Assembly (NCBI RefSeq): GCF_026790145.1
Contig: NZ_JALAMS010000051.1
Location: 1 to 37,925 of the forward strand
Length of the DNA stretch: 37,925 nt
Direction: 5' to 3'
Source of the DNA: Bacillus_I endophytica_A
GTDB lineage: Bacteria; Bacillota; Bacilli; Bacillales; Bacillaceae_H
The position numbers and the translations under genes were made by a program. How positions within the stretch are numbered: position 1 is the first letter of the stretch; each line of letters begins with the position of its first letter. Under the pieces are notes generated by a model, which was not told where the DNA came from, made no database searches, and was given only the letters and a program-made list of their open reading frames with translations. Positions 1 to 7,638 of the stretch are shown here, piece by piece.

Positions 1-2
1 GG

Positions 3-21
3 GTTTGTCTACGGTCTGAAA
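3..21. repeat. Left arm of a 19-bp terminal inverted repeat
   Basis: GTTTGTCTACGGTCTGAAA here is the exact reverse complement of positions 37907-37925. Both copies abut a terminator hairpin and point outward. This may be a multicopy intergenic element at which the contig was cut, or an assembly boundary. Confidence 0.7.
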
Positions 22-44
22 CGAGCCTTGTAAAAGGCTCGTTT
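19..44 (-). terminator. Intrinsic terminator of the TrpD2-like gene
   Basis: A perfect 10-bp stem (AAACGAGCCT / AGGCTCGTTT) with a short loop begins one base past the stop codon. The following tail is only TTTC before the terminal repeat element, so the U tract is weak. Confidence 0.7.
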
Positions 45-45
45 C

Positions 46-1077
46 TTATAAGGTGCTTCTCCACTCCTCAAGCACTTCTTGACCTGCTCTACGCTCCAAG
101 GCATTTCTTGCCCAGGTAACACCGTCTGCAATAGAAGATTCATAGCCAAAGAAATAGAGACGAAGAGCTGTATTTAGCACAACTTGATTATAAGCATAAA
201 GATCACTCTTTTCTCCTCTTAGGACGCTCTCTATTGTTTCAACTTGATTTTGTAATGAACGTTTTTTCACAAACTCTTCTTCAGGAAGATAAAGATCATA
301 CTCATTTGGACTTACAATAAAAGAAGACTCGTGTCCATCTTGGATTTGAAAAACAAAGCTATTACGATGAACAGCTAAATCATCTGATCCTTCTATCCCT
401 TGCACAACAACTGCTTTTTTCACATCTAGTGTTTTAAAAACAGGCAAAATTTTATTAATAGCTGTTCGATGAAAAGCTCCCAGCACAATATTTGGGGCAT
501 GAGCTAAGTTCAGCATTTTTTCAACTGTATTGAATGTTGTGCGAATTCCCATTTCCTTACGAATTGAACGTAGACGCTTGAGTGGAGGTGATAGCTTTTC
601 TGTATGATAAAAGCCAATCTTAACTTTTTCTAATGATGTTGCAATTTCATCGACACTTTCCTCTGTCTTAATGCCTAACTCTGTTAAAACCTCTTTAATG
701 GTTGTTCCATATTTTGGAGGAAGTGAATCACTGCTATGTAAACAAACAGGCATCCCTCTTGAAGCTAACAATATATTTGCTGGGATTGTCGCAAAAAACG
801 AATTTCGCCCTGCATATGGACTTGAATAGTCTACAAGTTTCTCTCTTATATTTTCATCCACTTTGATTTGCTCGCTATTTTCTCTATACACTTTCACAAA
901 CGCATCTAGTTCTTCTGGTGTTTCTGTCTTAATACGCTGACCTGTCAAAAAGGTAGCAATCTGCACATCTGTTGCCTCACCAGTTGCCATCACGCGCGCC
1001 GCTTTCTCTGCCTCTTCAAAAGGCAAGTCTTTTGCTCCACGCTGTCCTCTTGCTACTTCTTTGATCCACTGTTGCAT
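46..1077 (-). CDS. Anthranilate phosphoribosyltransferase-like protein (TrpD2/YbiB type)
   Basis: The 343-aa protein has the TrpD fold pattern: a helical N-terminal domain (about residues 1-70) and then a phosphoribosyltransferase-like domain. The GTGGD loop of true TrpD is replaced by a YSSPYAGRNSFFA-type segment (about residues 84-96), and a KYGTT segment follows at about 122. That is the TrpD2/YbiB pattern; in E. coli YbiB is a nucleic-acid-binding protein rather than a tryptophan enzyme. No other trp gene is nearby, which argues against a role in tryptophan synthesis. The start is an ATG behind an AAAGGAGAGGG ribosome site. It appears monocistronic, with a terminator immediately downstream. 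The family call is fairly firm and the function is unknown. Confidence 0.7.
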   Translation of the reverse strand: MQQWIKEVARGQRGAKDLPFEEAEKAARVMATGEATDVQIATFLTGQRIKTETPEELDAFVKVYRENSEQIKVDENIREKLVDYSSPYAGRNSFFATIPANILLASRGMPVCLHSSDSLPPKYGTTIKEVLTELGIKTEESVDEIATSLEKVKIGFYHTEKLSPPLKRLRSIRKEMGIRTTFNTVEKMLNLAHAPNIVLGAFHRTAINKILPVFKTLDVKKAVVVQGIEGSDDLAVHRNSFVFQIQDGHESSFIVSPNEYDLYLPEEEFVKKRSLQNQVETIESVLRGEKSDLYAYNQVVLNTALRLYFFGYESSIADGVTWARNALERRAGQEVLEEWRSTL

Positions 1078-1139
1078 AAAACCCTCTCCTTTATTTCTAT
1101 CTATTATAACAATATCTGAAATATCGAAATTTTTCCATA

Positions 1140-1170
1140 AGAAAAGAAGCTATAGTATAGCTTCTTTTCT
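1140..1170 (-). terminator. Terminator of the nitroreductase gene
   Basis: A perfect 15-bp inverted repeat (AGAAAAGAAGCTATA and its complement) with a very small loop lies just past the stop codon. The lower stem is A/T-rich, so it could act in both directions. Confidence 0.75.
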
Positions 1171-1171
1171 C

Positions 1172-1921
1172 TTACTTATTAGAAAATCCTTTTTTCTCAA
1201 TATATTCTTTCATATACGTTCTTTTTGGTGTATGAAGCATATTAGCCATTTGAGCTGTCCATGTATCTTCACGTTTTCCACCTGTACGCTCTTTATAATA
1301 AGATGATGTCACTTCATTGTAAGCTTTAAGCTCTTTTATATATTTTTCTTCATCTTGTTCATAGCGGTCTTCATGATAAATGTGTGCTTTTGGTAGGCGT
1401 GGTTTTTGACTTGATTCATGCGCTGGATATCCAACGGTTAGGCCAAAAAGTGGAATAACGCGTTTCGGGATGTCTAGTACTTCTTCAACGCCTTCTAAAT
1501 TGTTTCGAATGCCGCCAATATAGCATGTACCAAGCCCCATTGATTCAGCCGCAATTACAAGGTTTTGGGCTGCAAGAGCTACATCAATAAGAGAAACCAT
1601 AAATGTTTCTGTGCTTTCTAACGAATCTGTCACCTTCACTTCTTCCATAGTACTGAGTATCTCATGACGATGTAAATCTGCACAAAAAACAAAAAGATGG
1701 CCATTCTCTTCTACATAAGGCTGATTTCCTGCAAGCTCAGCAAGTTTTTTCTTTTTAGCAGGGTCCTTTACTCCAATAATAGAATAAGCTTGGATAAAAC
1801 TAGAAGTTGAAGCTGCTTGAGCACTTTGAACTAAAGCATCAATTTGTTCGTCTGATAATGGCGTGTTCTTATACTTTCGTATAGAACGGTGATTTAATAT
1901 TGCTTCGATTGTTTTATTCAT
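1172..1921 (-). CDS. nfrA: FMN-dependent NADPH nitro/flavin reductase, NfrA type
   Basis: The 249-aa protein is a full-length nitroreductase of the NfsA/Frp group. It begins with HRSIRKYK (residues 11-18), the FMN-phosphate-binding arginine region, has the interface segment GLGTCYIGGIRNN (about 128-140), and ends with the long C-terminal helical excursion typical of this group. B. subtilis NfrA (249 aa) reduces FMN and nitro compounds with NADPH and is induced by Spx under thiol stress. Here the gene stands alone with its own terminator. A Spx-dependent promoter cannot be told from sequence alone. It could instead be a paralogue such as YcnD, but length and motifs favour NfrA. Confidence 0.8.
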   Translation of the reverse strand: MNKTIEAILNHRSIRKYKNTPLSDEQIDALVQSAQAASTSSFIQAYSIIGVKDPAKKKKLAELAGNQPYVEENGHLFVFCADLHRHEILSTMEEVKVTDSLESTETFMVSLIDVALAAQNLVIAAESMGLGTCYIGGIRNNLEGVEEVLDIPKRVIPLFGLTVGYPAHESSQKPRLPKAHIYHEDRYEQDEEKYIKELKAYNEVTSSYYKERTGGKREDTWTAQMANMLHTPKRTYMKEYIEKKGFSNK

Positions 1922-2008
1922 TTCTTTTACTCTTCCTCTCTTCTTTGTTGTTACTATCTTAGCATAGATAAACTTCTCCCCTTTAATACAATGCTCAAGC
2001 TATATTTT

Positions 2009-3343
2009 TTATAATTTTGTTAGCGGGCGCTTCATAAAAAATAAAATCGGCAAACCAATTCGTTTACAAATGGTGAAATAGTGCAGAAGCGTAAGCAGAA
2101 GTGTTTCTGCATTCATTGCTAAAATAACGCCACTTACTCCCCATTCTCGCTGAGAAGCAAGGAGAAAAATAAGCGAAAAGGAAATAACATGAACCCATAT
2201 CGTATGATACAAGGCATCTTTCATAAGTCCTAACCCAATTAAATAAGCTCTCATTGGAATTACAAAGAAATGAAGTAAAAAACACGGCCAAAGCGCTCTT
2301 AAATAGAAAGCAGCTTCACTTGAATGAAAAAAGAGATTTGTAATAGGTTCAGCAAAAATGTTCATAATGAGAATCGCGGGAATTCCGTATAAAAACGTAA
2401 TTCGTAAACTTTGCTGTAATAGCGAGCTTAGCTTATCACGGTCACCTGCAGCTTGCGCTTGAGAAACAGCTGGTATTAAGGCTACAAGAAGAGAATGAGC
2501 GATAAAAGCTGGAAAGAACCCAATCGTCATAGCAACTCCTGCAAGCATACCGTAATGGCCTGTTGCAATGGAAGACGTCATTCCGCTTAACATCAAACTT
2601 TTCTTAATTAAAAACGGCTGAATGGCTCCAGCTGATGCGGAGAAAAGATGCAATCCTGTTGTTGGCAGAGAAACGGACAAAAGTCTTTTTCTTACTTCTT
2701 TTCCCGTATACGAAAATCGATAACCTCTTGAAATTACGTTTGTTTGCATTACATATGTAATCAAGAAGTAAGTAAATACAACTGCTTCACTTGCTACAAG
2801 AGCACAAATGGCCACAAGGAGAGCTGTGCCATGATCTCCAAAATGAAATGATCTAAATACTAAGAAAAGAAGAGTAAGCTGAATGGATTTTCTAACAAAA
2901 TTCGAAACAGCAATAGCGCTCATATTATCAACACCCATAAAATAGCCGCGTAAAATCGACGAATAAGAAACAATGGGGATAAATATAAGCACAACCCAAC
3001 CGATGTACGGATGATAATGGTTAAAAAATGGAATAAAGGTAATCACAATAAACCAAACAAACATAACAGAAGCAATAATTCCTGTTGCAAACCATGTTGC
3101 ATGCTTCATCATGTTGCGATGCTCTTTTTGGTTATGTTCTGCCAGAAACTTCGAAATCGAAATTGGAAGCTCTATCGTTGCAATTGTGACAACTAAAAAA
3201 ACGATAGGCAACACAGACATGTACATCCCCATTCCTTCTTTACCGAGCTCACGTGCTAGAACCATATTTGTTAAAAACTCAATAAGTTCGCCTAAAAAAG
3301 CGGCCAAAGTTAGAATTAACGCTGACTTTAAAAAACTATTCAT
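2009..3343 (-). CDS. MOP-family flippase, SpoVB/YkvU-like membrane protein
   Basis: The protein is 444 aa from the chosen ATG and has about 12 hydrophobic segments. The N-terminus (AAFLGELIEFLTNMVLARELGKEGMG in two parts, from about residue 10) is characteristic of SpoVB-type polysaccharide/lipid flippases. The start is placed 11 codons inside the longest open frame because AAAGGGGAA lies seven to nine bases before this ATG. Length matches B. subtilis YkvU (about 445 aa, mother-cell expressed) better than SpoVB (about 518 aa). The likely role is flipping a lipid-linked precursor across the membrane during sporulation. I see no certain sigma-E promoter. It is transcribed alone. Confidence 0.75.
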   Translation of the reverse strand: MNSFLKSALILTLAAFLGELIEFLTNMVLARELGKEGMGMYMSVLPIVFLVVTIATIELPISISKFLAEHNQKEHRNMMKHATWFATGIIASVMFVWFIVITFIPFFNHYHPYIGWVVLIFIPIVSYSSILRGYFMGVDNMSAIAVSNFVRKSIQLTLLFLVFRSFHFGDHGTALLVAICALVASEAVVFTYFLITYVMQTNVISRGYRFSYTGKEVRKRLLSVSLPTTGLHLFSASAGAIQPFLIKKSLMLSGMTSSIATGHYGMLAGVAMTIGFFPAFIAHSLLVALIPAVSQAQAAGDRDKLSSLLQQSLRITFLYGIPAILIMNIFAEPITNLFFHSSEAAFYLRALWPCFLLHFFVIPMRAYLIGLGLMKDALYHTIWVHVISFSLIFLLASQREWGVSGVILAMNAETLLLTLLHYFTICKRIGLPILFFMKRPLTKL

Positions 3344-3505
3344 TATCCGTTCCCCTTTATTTAGGATCTCTAGCAAGTGAACAATAGAGCATCCACTACG
3401 AGACGTTTTGACAACGTTGCTTATCTGAACTTGTCCTTATCCTATGTATATAGGGAACCCCTCTCTTTCATGCGTAGAAATTCATATGTAATAGTTGTAT
3501 TGGAT

Positions 3506-3545
3506 AAAAAAAAGCGTGATAGGAACTGAGCCCTCCTATCACGCT
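3506..3545 (-). terminator. Terminator of ohr
   Basis: A perfect 11-bp stem (AGCGTGATAGG / CCTATCACGCT, 3513-3523 and 3535-3545) is followed on the minus strand by a run of seven U. Confidence 0.9.
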
Positions 3546-3557
3546 ACTTGTCTATTT

Positions 3558-3977
3558 TTATTTTGCTTTTACCGTAACTTCAATATTTCCTCGCGTTGCT
3601 TTTGAATATGGACAAACTCCGTGAGCTTTCTCTAAAAGCTCCTGTACTTTGTCACGTTCAACACCTTCAACATGTCCAACTAATTCAACTTCCAGTTTGA
3701 ATCCACCGTCTTCAGGGTCTTTCCCAATTGAGACGTGCGACGTAATTTCTGTACTCTCTACTTTGATTCGTTCTTTGTTTAAAACAAGCTGTAGCGCACT
3801 TTCAAAGCAAGCGGCATAACCTGCTGCAAAAAGTTGTTCTGGATTTGTGCCGTCTCCACTTTTTCCACCTAAGCCTTTTGGAGATGTAATGTTTAAATCA
3901 AGTGTGCCGTCTGAGGTTGTAACATGCCCTTCTCGTCCACCTCGTGAAGTAGCTTCTGCAACGTATAATGCTTCCAT
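3558..3977 (-). CDS. ohrB: Organic hydroperoxide resistance protein (Ohr/OsmC family)
   Basis: The 139-aa protein is a full-length thiol-dependent organic peroxidase. The two redox cysteines are C57 (AACFES) and C122 (GVCPYS). The conserved Arg15 and Glu47 (NPEQLF) that position the peroxide are also present. The enzyme acts in the cytosol and reduces lipid and organic hydroperoxides with dihydrolipoamide. No ohrR regulator gene lies beside it, as in the general-stress paralogue ohrB. A sigma-B-like promoter upstream (4024-4048) supports that name over ohrA. Start: ATG with AAGGAGTG seven bases upstream. Confidence 0.85.
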   Translation of the reverse strand: MEALYVAEATSRGGREGHVTTSDGTLDLNITSPKGLGGKSGDGTNPEQLFAAGYAACFESALQLVLNKERIKVESTEITSHVSIGKDPEDGGFKLEVELVGHVEGVERDKVQELLEKAHGVCPYSKATRGNIEVTVKAK

Positions 3978-4004
3978 TTCATTTCACTCCTTAACTATTT
4001 TATG

Positions 4005-4024
4005 TAGTAACTCTACTGTTACTA
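4005..4024. promoter_or_regulatory. Dyad TAGTAAC-N6-GTTACTA in the ohr promoter
   Basis: This is a perfect 7-6-7 inverted repeat that overlaps the predicted -10/start region of ohr. It is the size of a MarR-type operator but does not match the OhrR operator of B. subtilis as I know it. Confidence 0.4.
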
Positions 4025-4048
4025 TAACCGCTTTCTATGATTTCAAAC
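4024..4048 (-). promoter_or_regulatory. Sigma-B-like promoter of ohr
   Basis: On the minus strand GTTTGA-N13-GGTTAT differs at one position in each box from the sigma-B consensus (GTTTAA, GGGTAT) and has the correct spacing. The predicted start lies about 40 bases before the ATG. Confidence 0.5.
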
Positions 4049-4082
4049 CTTGGCTTTTTATAAAACTCTCTCTTTTAGCCCG

Positions 4083-4111
4083 TACAAATCCTCTTTAAAT
4101 ATCATAGAATA
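4083..4111 (+). promoter_or_regulatory. Sigma-K-like promoter of the gerPA-like gene
   Basis: TACA-N16-CATAGAATA matches the late mother-cell sigma-K pattern (AC at -35, CATANNNTA at -10). The predicted transcript would start just before the ribosome site of the gene at 4135. Confidence 0.5.
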
Positions 4112-4134
4112 CAAAAAAAGAAAGGAGCGTATGT

Positions 4135-4329
4135 ATGACTTTTTCATCACACGTAACAATTCAAAACGTTTCCAGCGGCGCTATTATTAATTTTGGGAAC
4201 TGTGCTCGGATTGCTCCAACTATTATTAATCGAGAAATAGCTGGTGCTGGAGAAGACAACGCGGCTCCAGCAGACGTTCTTTTAGATATCCAAGAAAGCC
4301 TACCTGTTCCAACACCGTCTATTGATTAA
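4135..4329 (+). CDS. GerPA/GerPF-family spore germination protein
   Basis: The 64-aa protein has the GerPA/GerPF core: an N-terminal strand (VTIQNVSSGAIINFGNCARI, residues 7-26) with the conserved NFG(N/D)C segment, then P-x-I/S, and a GAGEDN segment near residue 38 where relatives have GAGSFN. GerP proteins sit in the spore coat and help germinants reach their receptors. The gene is single, not part of a gerPA-F operon, as for B. subtilis YpzD. Ribosome site AAAGGAG. It converges on the transporter gene with only two bases between the stop codons and no clear terminator. Confidence 0.75.
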   Translation: MTFSSHVTIQNVSSGAIINFGNCARIAPTIINREIAGAGEDNAAPADVLLDIQESLPVPTPSID

Positions 4330-4331
4330 AT

Positions 4332-5222
4332 TTACAACGTTTCTGAAACATCTTGCTTGCTTAAACGTACTTTGTTGCGAACCGCGTAGAAAATAGCGGC
4401 GGCCCACCCAATAAACAAGACGATATAAAATCCTAGAATCTTATCTCCTCCAACATTAAAAGATGACAGAAGCGTGTTGGTATTTGTCAGAATAATAAAT
4501 CCGCCAATAAAAACACCAAGCAAGTACGATGGTAAGATTTTAATAAGCCACGCAGCTAAAGGAGCAGCTAGTACTCCGCCAATAACAAAAGCAATAATTA
4601 ACAACCAGTTTAAGCTTTCAGTTCCTAAAAAAAGCAAGAAACCAGCTGAAGCTGCCACTGTTGTAGCAAACTCACTTGTATCAACTGTTCCAATGACTCT
4701 TCGCGGAACAGCTTCTTTGCGTGCTAGAAGAACAGGTGTATTAATAGGCCCCCATCCTCCTCCACCAATCGCATCAAAGAACCCTGCAATAGATCCTAAA
4801 ACAATGTAAAACGGCGTTTTTAGTTCCTTTGCCCCTTTATTAGCCTGTGATGGATTCCATTTAAATAAAAAGCGAAATAAGATGTAAAAACCAAGTGCTG
4901 TTAAGAAAATCGATACAAAAGGCTTCATAACGTCTCCAGGCAGGCTGCTTAAAAACGCGGCTCCAATAAAAGCGCTAATTGCGCCTGGAATCATTAATTT
5001 CCACAATACCTTTTTATCCACATTTCCAAATTTGTAATGTGAAACACCTGAAGCTGCCGTTGTTGCGATTTCAGATAAATGAATGGAAGCTGAAGCAACA
5101 GCAGGCGCAATTCCAAATGTTAATAAAAGAGATGAAGATGTTGCCCCGTATCCCATTCCGAGTGAACCATCAATTAATTGAGCAAAAAAACCAACAATTG
5201 CAAAGATAAATAGCTTTCTCAT
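4332..5222 (-). CDS. TSUP (TauE/SafE) family anion transporter
   Basis: The protein is 296 aa from the chosen ATG, with about eight hydrophobic helices in two related halves. The halves carry GxLGMGYGxxSS (residues about 20-31) and FFDAIGGGGWGP (about 148-159), the paired TSUP signature motifs. Relatives move sulfite, sulfoacetate, thiosulfate or other small anions. The substrate cannot be told here. The open frame extends 25 codons upstream, but those codons run through a terminator hairpin, and AAAGGAGAG sits just before the internal ATG, so the internal start is used. See the separate leader hairpin and promoter. Confidence 0.85.
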   Translation of the reverse strand: MRKLFIFAIVGFFAQLIDGSLGMGYGATSSSLLLTFGIAPAVASASIHLSEIATTAASGVSHYKFGNVDKKVLWKLMIPGAISAFIGAAFLSSLPGDVMKPFVSIFLTALGFYILFRFLFKWNPSQANKGAKELKTPFYIVLGSIAGFFDAIGGGGWGPINTPVLLARKEAVPRRVIGTVDTSEFATTVAASAGFLLFLGTESLNWLLIIAFVIGGVLAAPLAAWLIKILPSYLLGVFIGGFIILTNTNTLLSSFNVGGDKILGFYIVLFIGWAAAIFYAVRNKVRLSKQDVSETL

Positions 5223-5239
5223 TTTTTCTCTCCTTTTTT

Positions 5240-5287
5240 GACAAAAAAGGCCCTTCGAAATGATGCATATCATTTCAAAGGACCTTT
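5240..5287 (-). terminator. Leader terminator (attenuator) before the TSUP gene
   Basis: The arms 5246-5264 and 5269-5287 form a 19-bp stem with two mismatches and a four-base loop. It is followed by six U and lies between the promoter and the ribosome site. A hairpin of this strength inside a leader of about 100 nt suggests transcription attenuation. I could not find an alternative antiterminator fold. Confidence 0.65.
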
Positions 5288-5329
5288 GGTTTTCCAATCA
5301 GTCTCATCATATTCAGTAAGATTATATAT

Positions 5330-5359
5330 ACTATATATCCCACAATCCTCATTTGTCAA
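5330..5359 (-). promoter_or_regulatory. Sigma-A promoter of the TSUP gene
   Basis: TTGACA-N18-TATAGT lies on the minus strand: perfect -35, one mismatch in -10. The predicted start is near 5323. Confidence 0.6.
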
Positions 5360-5380
5360 CTTGGTTTTAAAGATTTTAAT

Positions 5381-5412
5381 AAAAAAACTGCAGATAAGAA
5401 GCTCTGCAGCTT
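5381..5412 (-). terminator. Terminator of bluB
   Basis: AGCTGCAG / CTGCAGTT arms surround a ten-base loop, followed on the minus strand by a run of seven U. Confidence 0.7.
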
Positions 5413-5413
5413 T

Positions 5414-6058
5414 TTATTTCTTGTTCCCCCATGTATCTTCAAAGATTAATCCATCAAGTTCTCTTCTTTTTTCCCATTTTGCTTCTTCTAAAATGGGAGA
5501 AGACGGATAATCTTCTGTATATCCAATGGATAAAAGGGCAACTGGATCGACATGTGGAGGAATAGATAAAATATCTCTCACATCATTTTTTTTATAAAAG
5601 CTTACCCATCCAAGTGCAAGACCTTCTACACAAGATGCGAGCCACATATTTTGTATAGCACATGCCGTTGATAAAATATCTGTTTCCGGAATTGAATTTC
5701 TCCCTAAAACATGCGAACCTCCTCTTGTTGGATCACATGTTACGCATATTGTTACAGGAGCTTCCTTAATTCCTTCTACTTTTAATTCTAAAAACTGATT
5801 TGCTTTCTCTCCTTCATAATGGATAGAAAGTGCTTTTCTTTCTTTTTCTGCTGCCCATGCTAGCTTTTTCTTAAGATCACCATCCTTCACTAAGATAAAG
5901 TTCCACGGCTGCATAAATCCAACAGAGGGAGCGTGATGTCCCGCTTCTAATACTCTTTGCAACACATCTGATGGAATGCTTTTTGACAAAAACGTTCGTA
6001 CATCTCTCCGCTTATAAATTACATCATATAAAGCTTTCTTTTCTTGTTCATTGAACAT
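5414..6058 (-). CDS. bluB: 5,6-dimethylbenzimidazole synthase (BluB)
   Basis: The 214-aa protein belongs to the nitroreductase superfamily. It has the BluB signatures RRDVRTFL (17-24), HHAPSVGFMQPWNF (41-54) and GRNSIPETDILS (about 118-129), which separate it from ordinary nitroreductases. BluB cleaves reduced FMN with oxygen to make dimethylbenzimidazole, the lower ligand of cobalamin. No other cobalamin gene and no cobalamin riboswitch is visible; the upstream gap of about 100 bases is too short for one. It may supply ligand for salvaged or separately encoded corrinoid synthesis. Confidence 0.85.
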   Translation of the reverse strand: MFNEQEKKALYDVIYKRRDVRTFLSKSIPSDVLQRVLEAGHHAPSVGFMQPWNFILVKDGDLKKKLAWAAEKERKALSIHYEGEKANQFLELKVEGIKEAPVTICVTCDPTRGGSHVLGRNSIPETDILSTACAIQNMWLASCVEGLALGWVSFYKKNDVRDILSIPPHVDPVALLSIGYTEDYPSSPILEEAKWEKRRELDGLIFEDTWGNKK

Positions 6059-6159
6059 TAATATCCGCTGTTCTATAACGTTTTGAACTTTAAAAACGGT
6101 ACCTTTTACAAAACAGCTTACCTCCTTTTCCTATACCTGTACTGTATATTAAATCGGCA

Positions 6160-6723
6160 TTAGCTTTCTTCTAATTTATGAAACTCTTCCTTTAAAAGAG
6201 AAAACATATAAACATCAATAAGTTCCCCTTTAGAGCGTTCATACTGACGCAAGCGCCCTTCATTAGTAAAAGCTAATTTAGAAAGCGCTTTAATAGAATT
6301 TTCATTTTCCACTTCTACTTTTGCTTCGATTCGATTTATATGAAGAGAGAAAAAAACTTCTTTTATAAGCGCTGCTAACGCTTCTCTAATGTACCCATGT
6401 CCCCAGTAATTTTTGCCTAAGTCATAGCCAATCTCAACACGACTATTCTCATGATCAATAGAGTTGAAACCACACGTGCCGATTAACTCCCCGCTTTGCT
6501 TTAAAAAGATAGAATATCGCACTGCCTTTCCTTCTTCTTTTAACGTTGTTAAAAATTGAATCATTTCCTTCGCTTGTTCTACTTTATGAAACGGAGTAAT
6601 ATTCATATACTTTGTAACTTCATTATCTGACCAGTATTTATAAAGTATTTCTCCATCCTCTTCTTTCATGTCTTTCATTATTAAACGATTTGTTGTAACC
6701 ATATTTTTTGGTTTCCTGCTCAT
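6160..6723 (-). CDS. GNAT acetyltransferase, RimJ/RimL type
   Basis: The 187-aa protein has the GNAT order TNRLIMKDM (N-terminal strand), ELIGTCGFNSID (about 79-90), the acetyl-CoA-binding stretch YDLGKNYWGHGYIREAL (about 99-115) and NxNSIKALSKLAF (about 139-151), ending GxLRQYERSKGELIDVYMFSLL. This is the RimJ/RimL N-acetyltransferase_3 pattern, which modifies amino groups of proteins or small molecules. The specific substrate is unknown. It is a single gene upstream of bluB in the same direction, about 100 bases apart, and could be read through into it. Confidence 0.8.
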   Translation of the reverse strand: MSRKPKNMVTTNRLIMKDMKEEDGEILYKYWSDNEVTKYMNITPFHKVEQAKEMIQFLTTLKEEGKAVRYSIFLKQSGELIGTCGFNSIDHENSRVEIGYDLGKNYWGHGYIREALAALIKEVFFSLHINRIEAKVEVENENSIKALSKLAFTNEGRLRQYERSKGELIDVYMFSLLKEEFHKLEES

Positions 6724-6798
6724 TTATACTTTTTTCTCCCCCCTCATTCTCGATATTTTCATTTTACCGAATTTTCTTAAGAGAAAAAAGATATGTTC

Positions 6799-7078
6799 TT
6801 ACTGTTTACGCTGAAAGGCTTGAAAAGATGTTTTTAGAGAAGCGTACACTCCTACAGCCCCATTTCCATAAAAAAAACCCATAAATATTCCTGCTGATAG
6901 GCTATGAGGATGACTAAAAAAAAACAGAAATGATAAGACCTATAACTGTTGAAAGGGTGGGGATATACGAACCTTTAATCGAAAAAAAAATTTTTAAAAC
7001 TTGCACCAAAATTAACACAAGGGGAACAGCGATGATGCCATCCCAAACATTTGTATAAACAAGTGGAAATTCTTTCAC
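6799..7078 (-). pseudogene. Holin-like small membrane protein, frameshifted at a T9 tract
   Basis: A GTG start (7078) with GAAGGTGAG upstream opens a 54-codon frame (VKEFPLVYTNVWDGIIAVPL...) that stops at 6914-6916, directly after a run of nine T (A9 at 6916-6924 on the plus strand). Reading one T fewer gives a continuous product of about 92 aa that continues SHPHSLSAGIFMGFF..GNGAVGVYASLKTS and ends at 6799. The layout (two hydrophobic helices, a GxGAVGVYAS-type C-terminal motif) resembles phage holins of the Hol44/superfamily V kind. No endolysin or phage gene is nearby. The break could be a mutation, a sequencing error in a homopolymer, or functional slippage. Confidence 0.55.
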
Positions 7079-7176
7079 TTTCTCACCTTCTTACTGAAAA
7101 GAACTCTTTACAAGCACCTTTCCTTTTCCTCTTAATATAATACAGATATATATTAATATTCAGATGTTTTAATATT

Positions 7177-7207
7177 AAGCTGATGGAATTTCCGTCAGCT
7201 TTTTTTC
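7177..7207. terminator. Possible terminator at the end of the DUF2809 gene
   Basis: AAGCTGATGGA / TCCGTCAGCTT pair with one wobble. The T run is on the plus-strand side (7200-7206), so it is stronger for plus-strand transcripts; on the minus strand the tail is only AATATT. Confidence 0.4.
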
Positions 7208-7578
7208 AGAAGAACTGTGCACAGTGCTCCAAACAATATTCCAGCTGTATAAGAGACTAAATCACTGAATAGAAAGCCGTACCCCAGTACTAATCCACCG
7301 AGCGTTGTGCTCCTAACTGCATCAATCCATTCTGCATGATAAAGTTGACTTATTTCAATTCCATAACAAAACAATAAAGATAGAAAAATAACGATTTTTA
7401 ATCCTTTCTTCTCCATTAAAAATGAAAAACCTAAAAATATAAGTAAAGCCCAAAGGATATCACCCAAGTATAAGTTTATAATATCCGGAAAATAGGCGCT
7501 TTTTTTTCGTACTTCAATTCCTAAAAAGAGAATGATTATCATAAGTATAATATAAATGCTATTCCGTTTTATTTTCAT
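7195..7578 (-). CDS. DUF2809 family membrane protein
   Basis: The 127-aa protein has about four hydrophobic helices. LGDILWALLIF (about 38-48), YGIEISQLYHAEWIDAVRSTTLGGLVLGYGFLFSDL (in the second half) and a C-terminal helix are the characteristic motifs of DUF2809. The function of the family is unknown. It is preceded by another small membrane protein in the same direction but separated from it by a terminator. Confidence 0.75.
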   Translation of the reverse strand: MKIKRNSIYIILMIIILFLGIEVRKKSAYFPDIINLYLGDILWALLIFLGFSFLMEKKGLKIVIFLSLLFCYGIEISQLYHAEWIDAVRSTTLGGLVLGYGFLFSDLVSYTAGILFGALCTVLLKKS

Positions 7579-7598
7579 TGTGGCATTCCTTTCTTATT

Positions 7599-7631
7599 AA
7601 AAAAAGCTCACTTCTGAAAAGAAATGAGCTT
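7599..7631 (-). terminator. Terminator of the 138-aa membrane protein gene
   Basis: AAGCTCA...TGAGCTT arms with A/T-rich extensions, followed on the minus strand by seven U. Confidence 0.7.
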
Positions 7632-7638
7632 CTTGTTT

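Noticed and set aside
5223..5297. 25-codon N-terminal extension of the TSUP transporter
   Set aside because: It runs through the terminator hairpin and lacks a ribosome site; the internal ATG has AAAGGAGAG.
6059..6159. Cobalamin riboswitch before bluB
   Set aside because: Only about 100 bases are available and no B12-box-like sequence was seen.
6799..7078. Prophage remnant around the holin-like gene
   Set aside because: No integrase, endolysin, structural gene or attachment repeat was found nearby.
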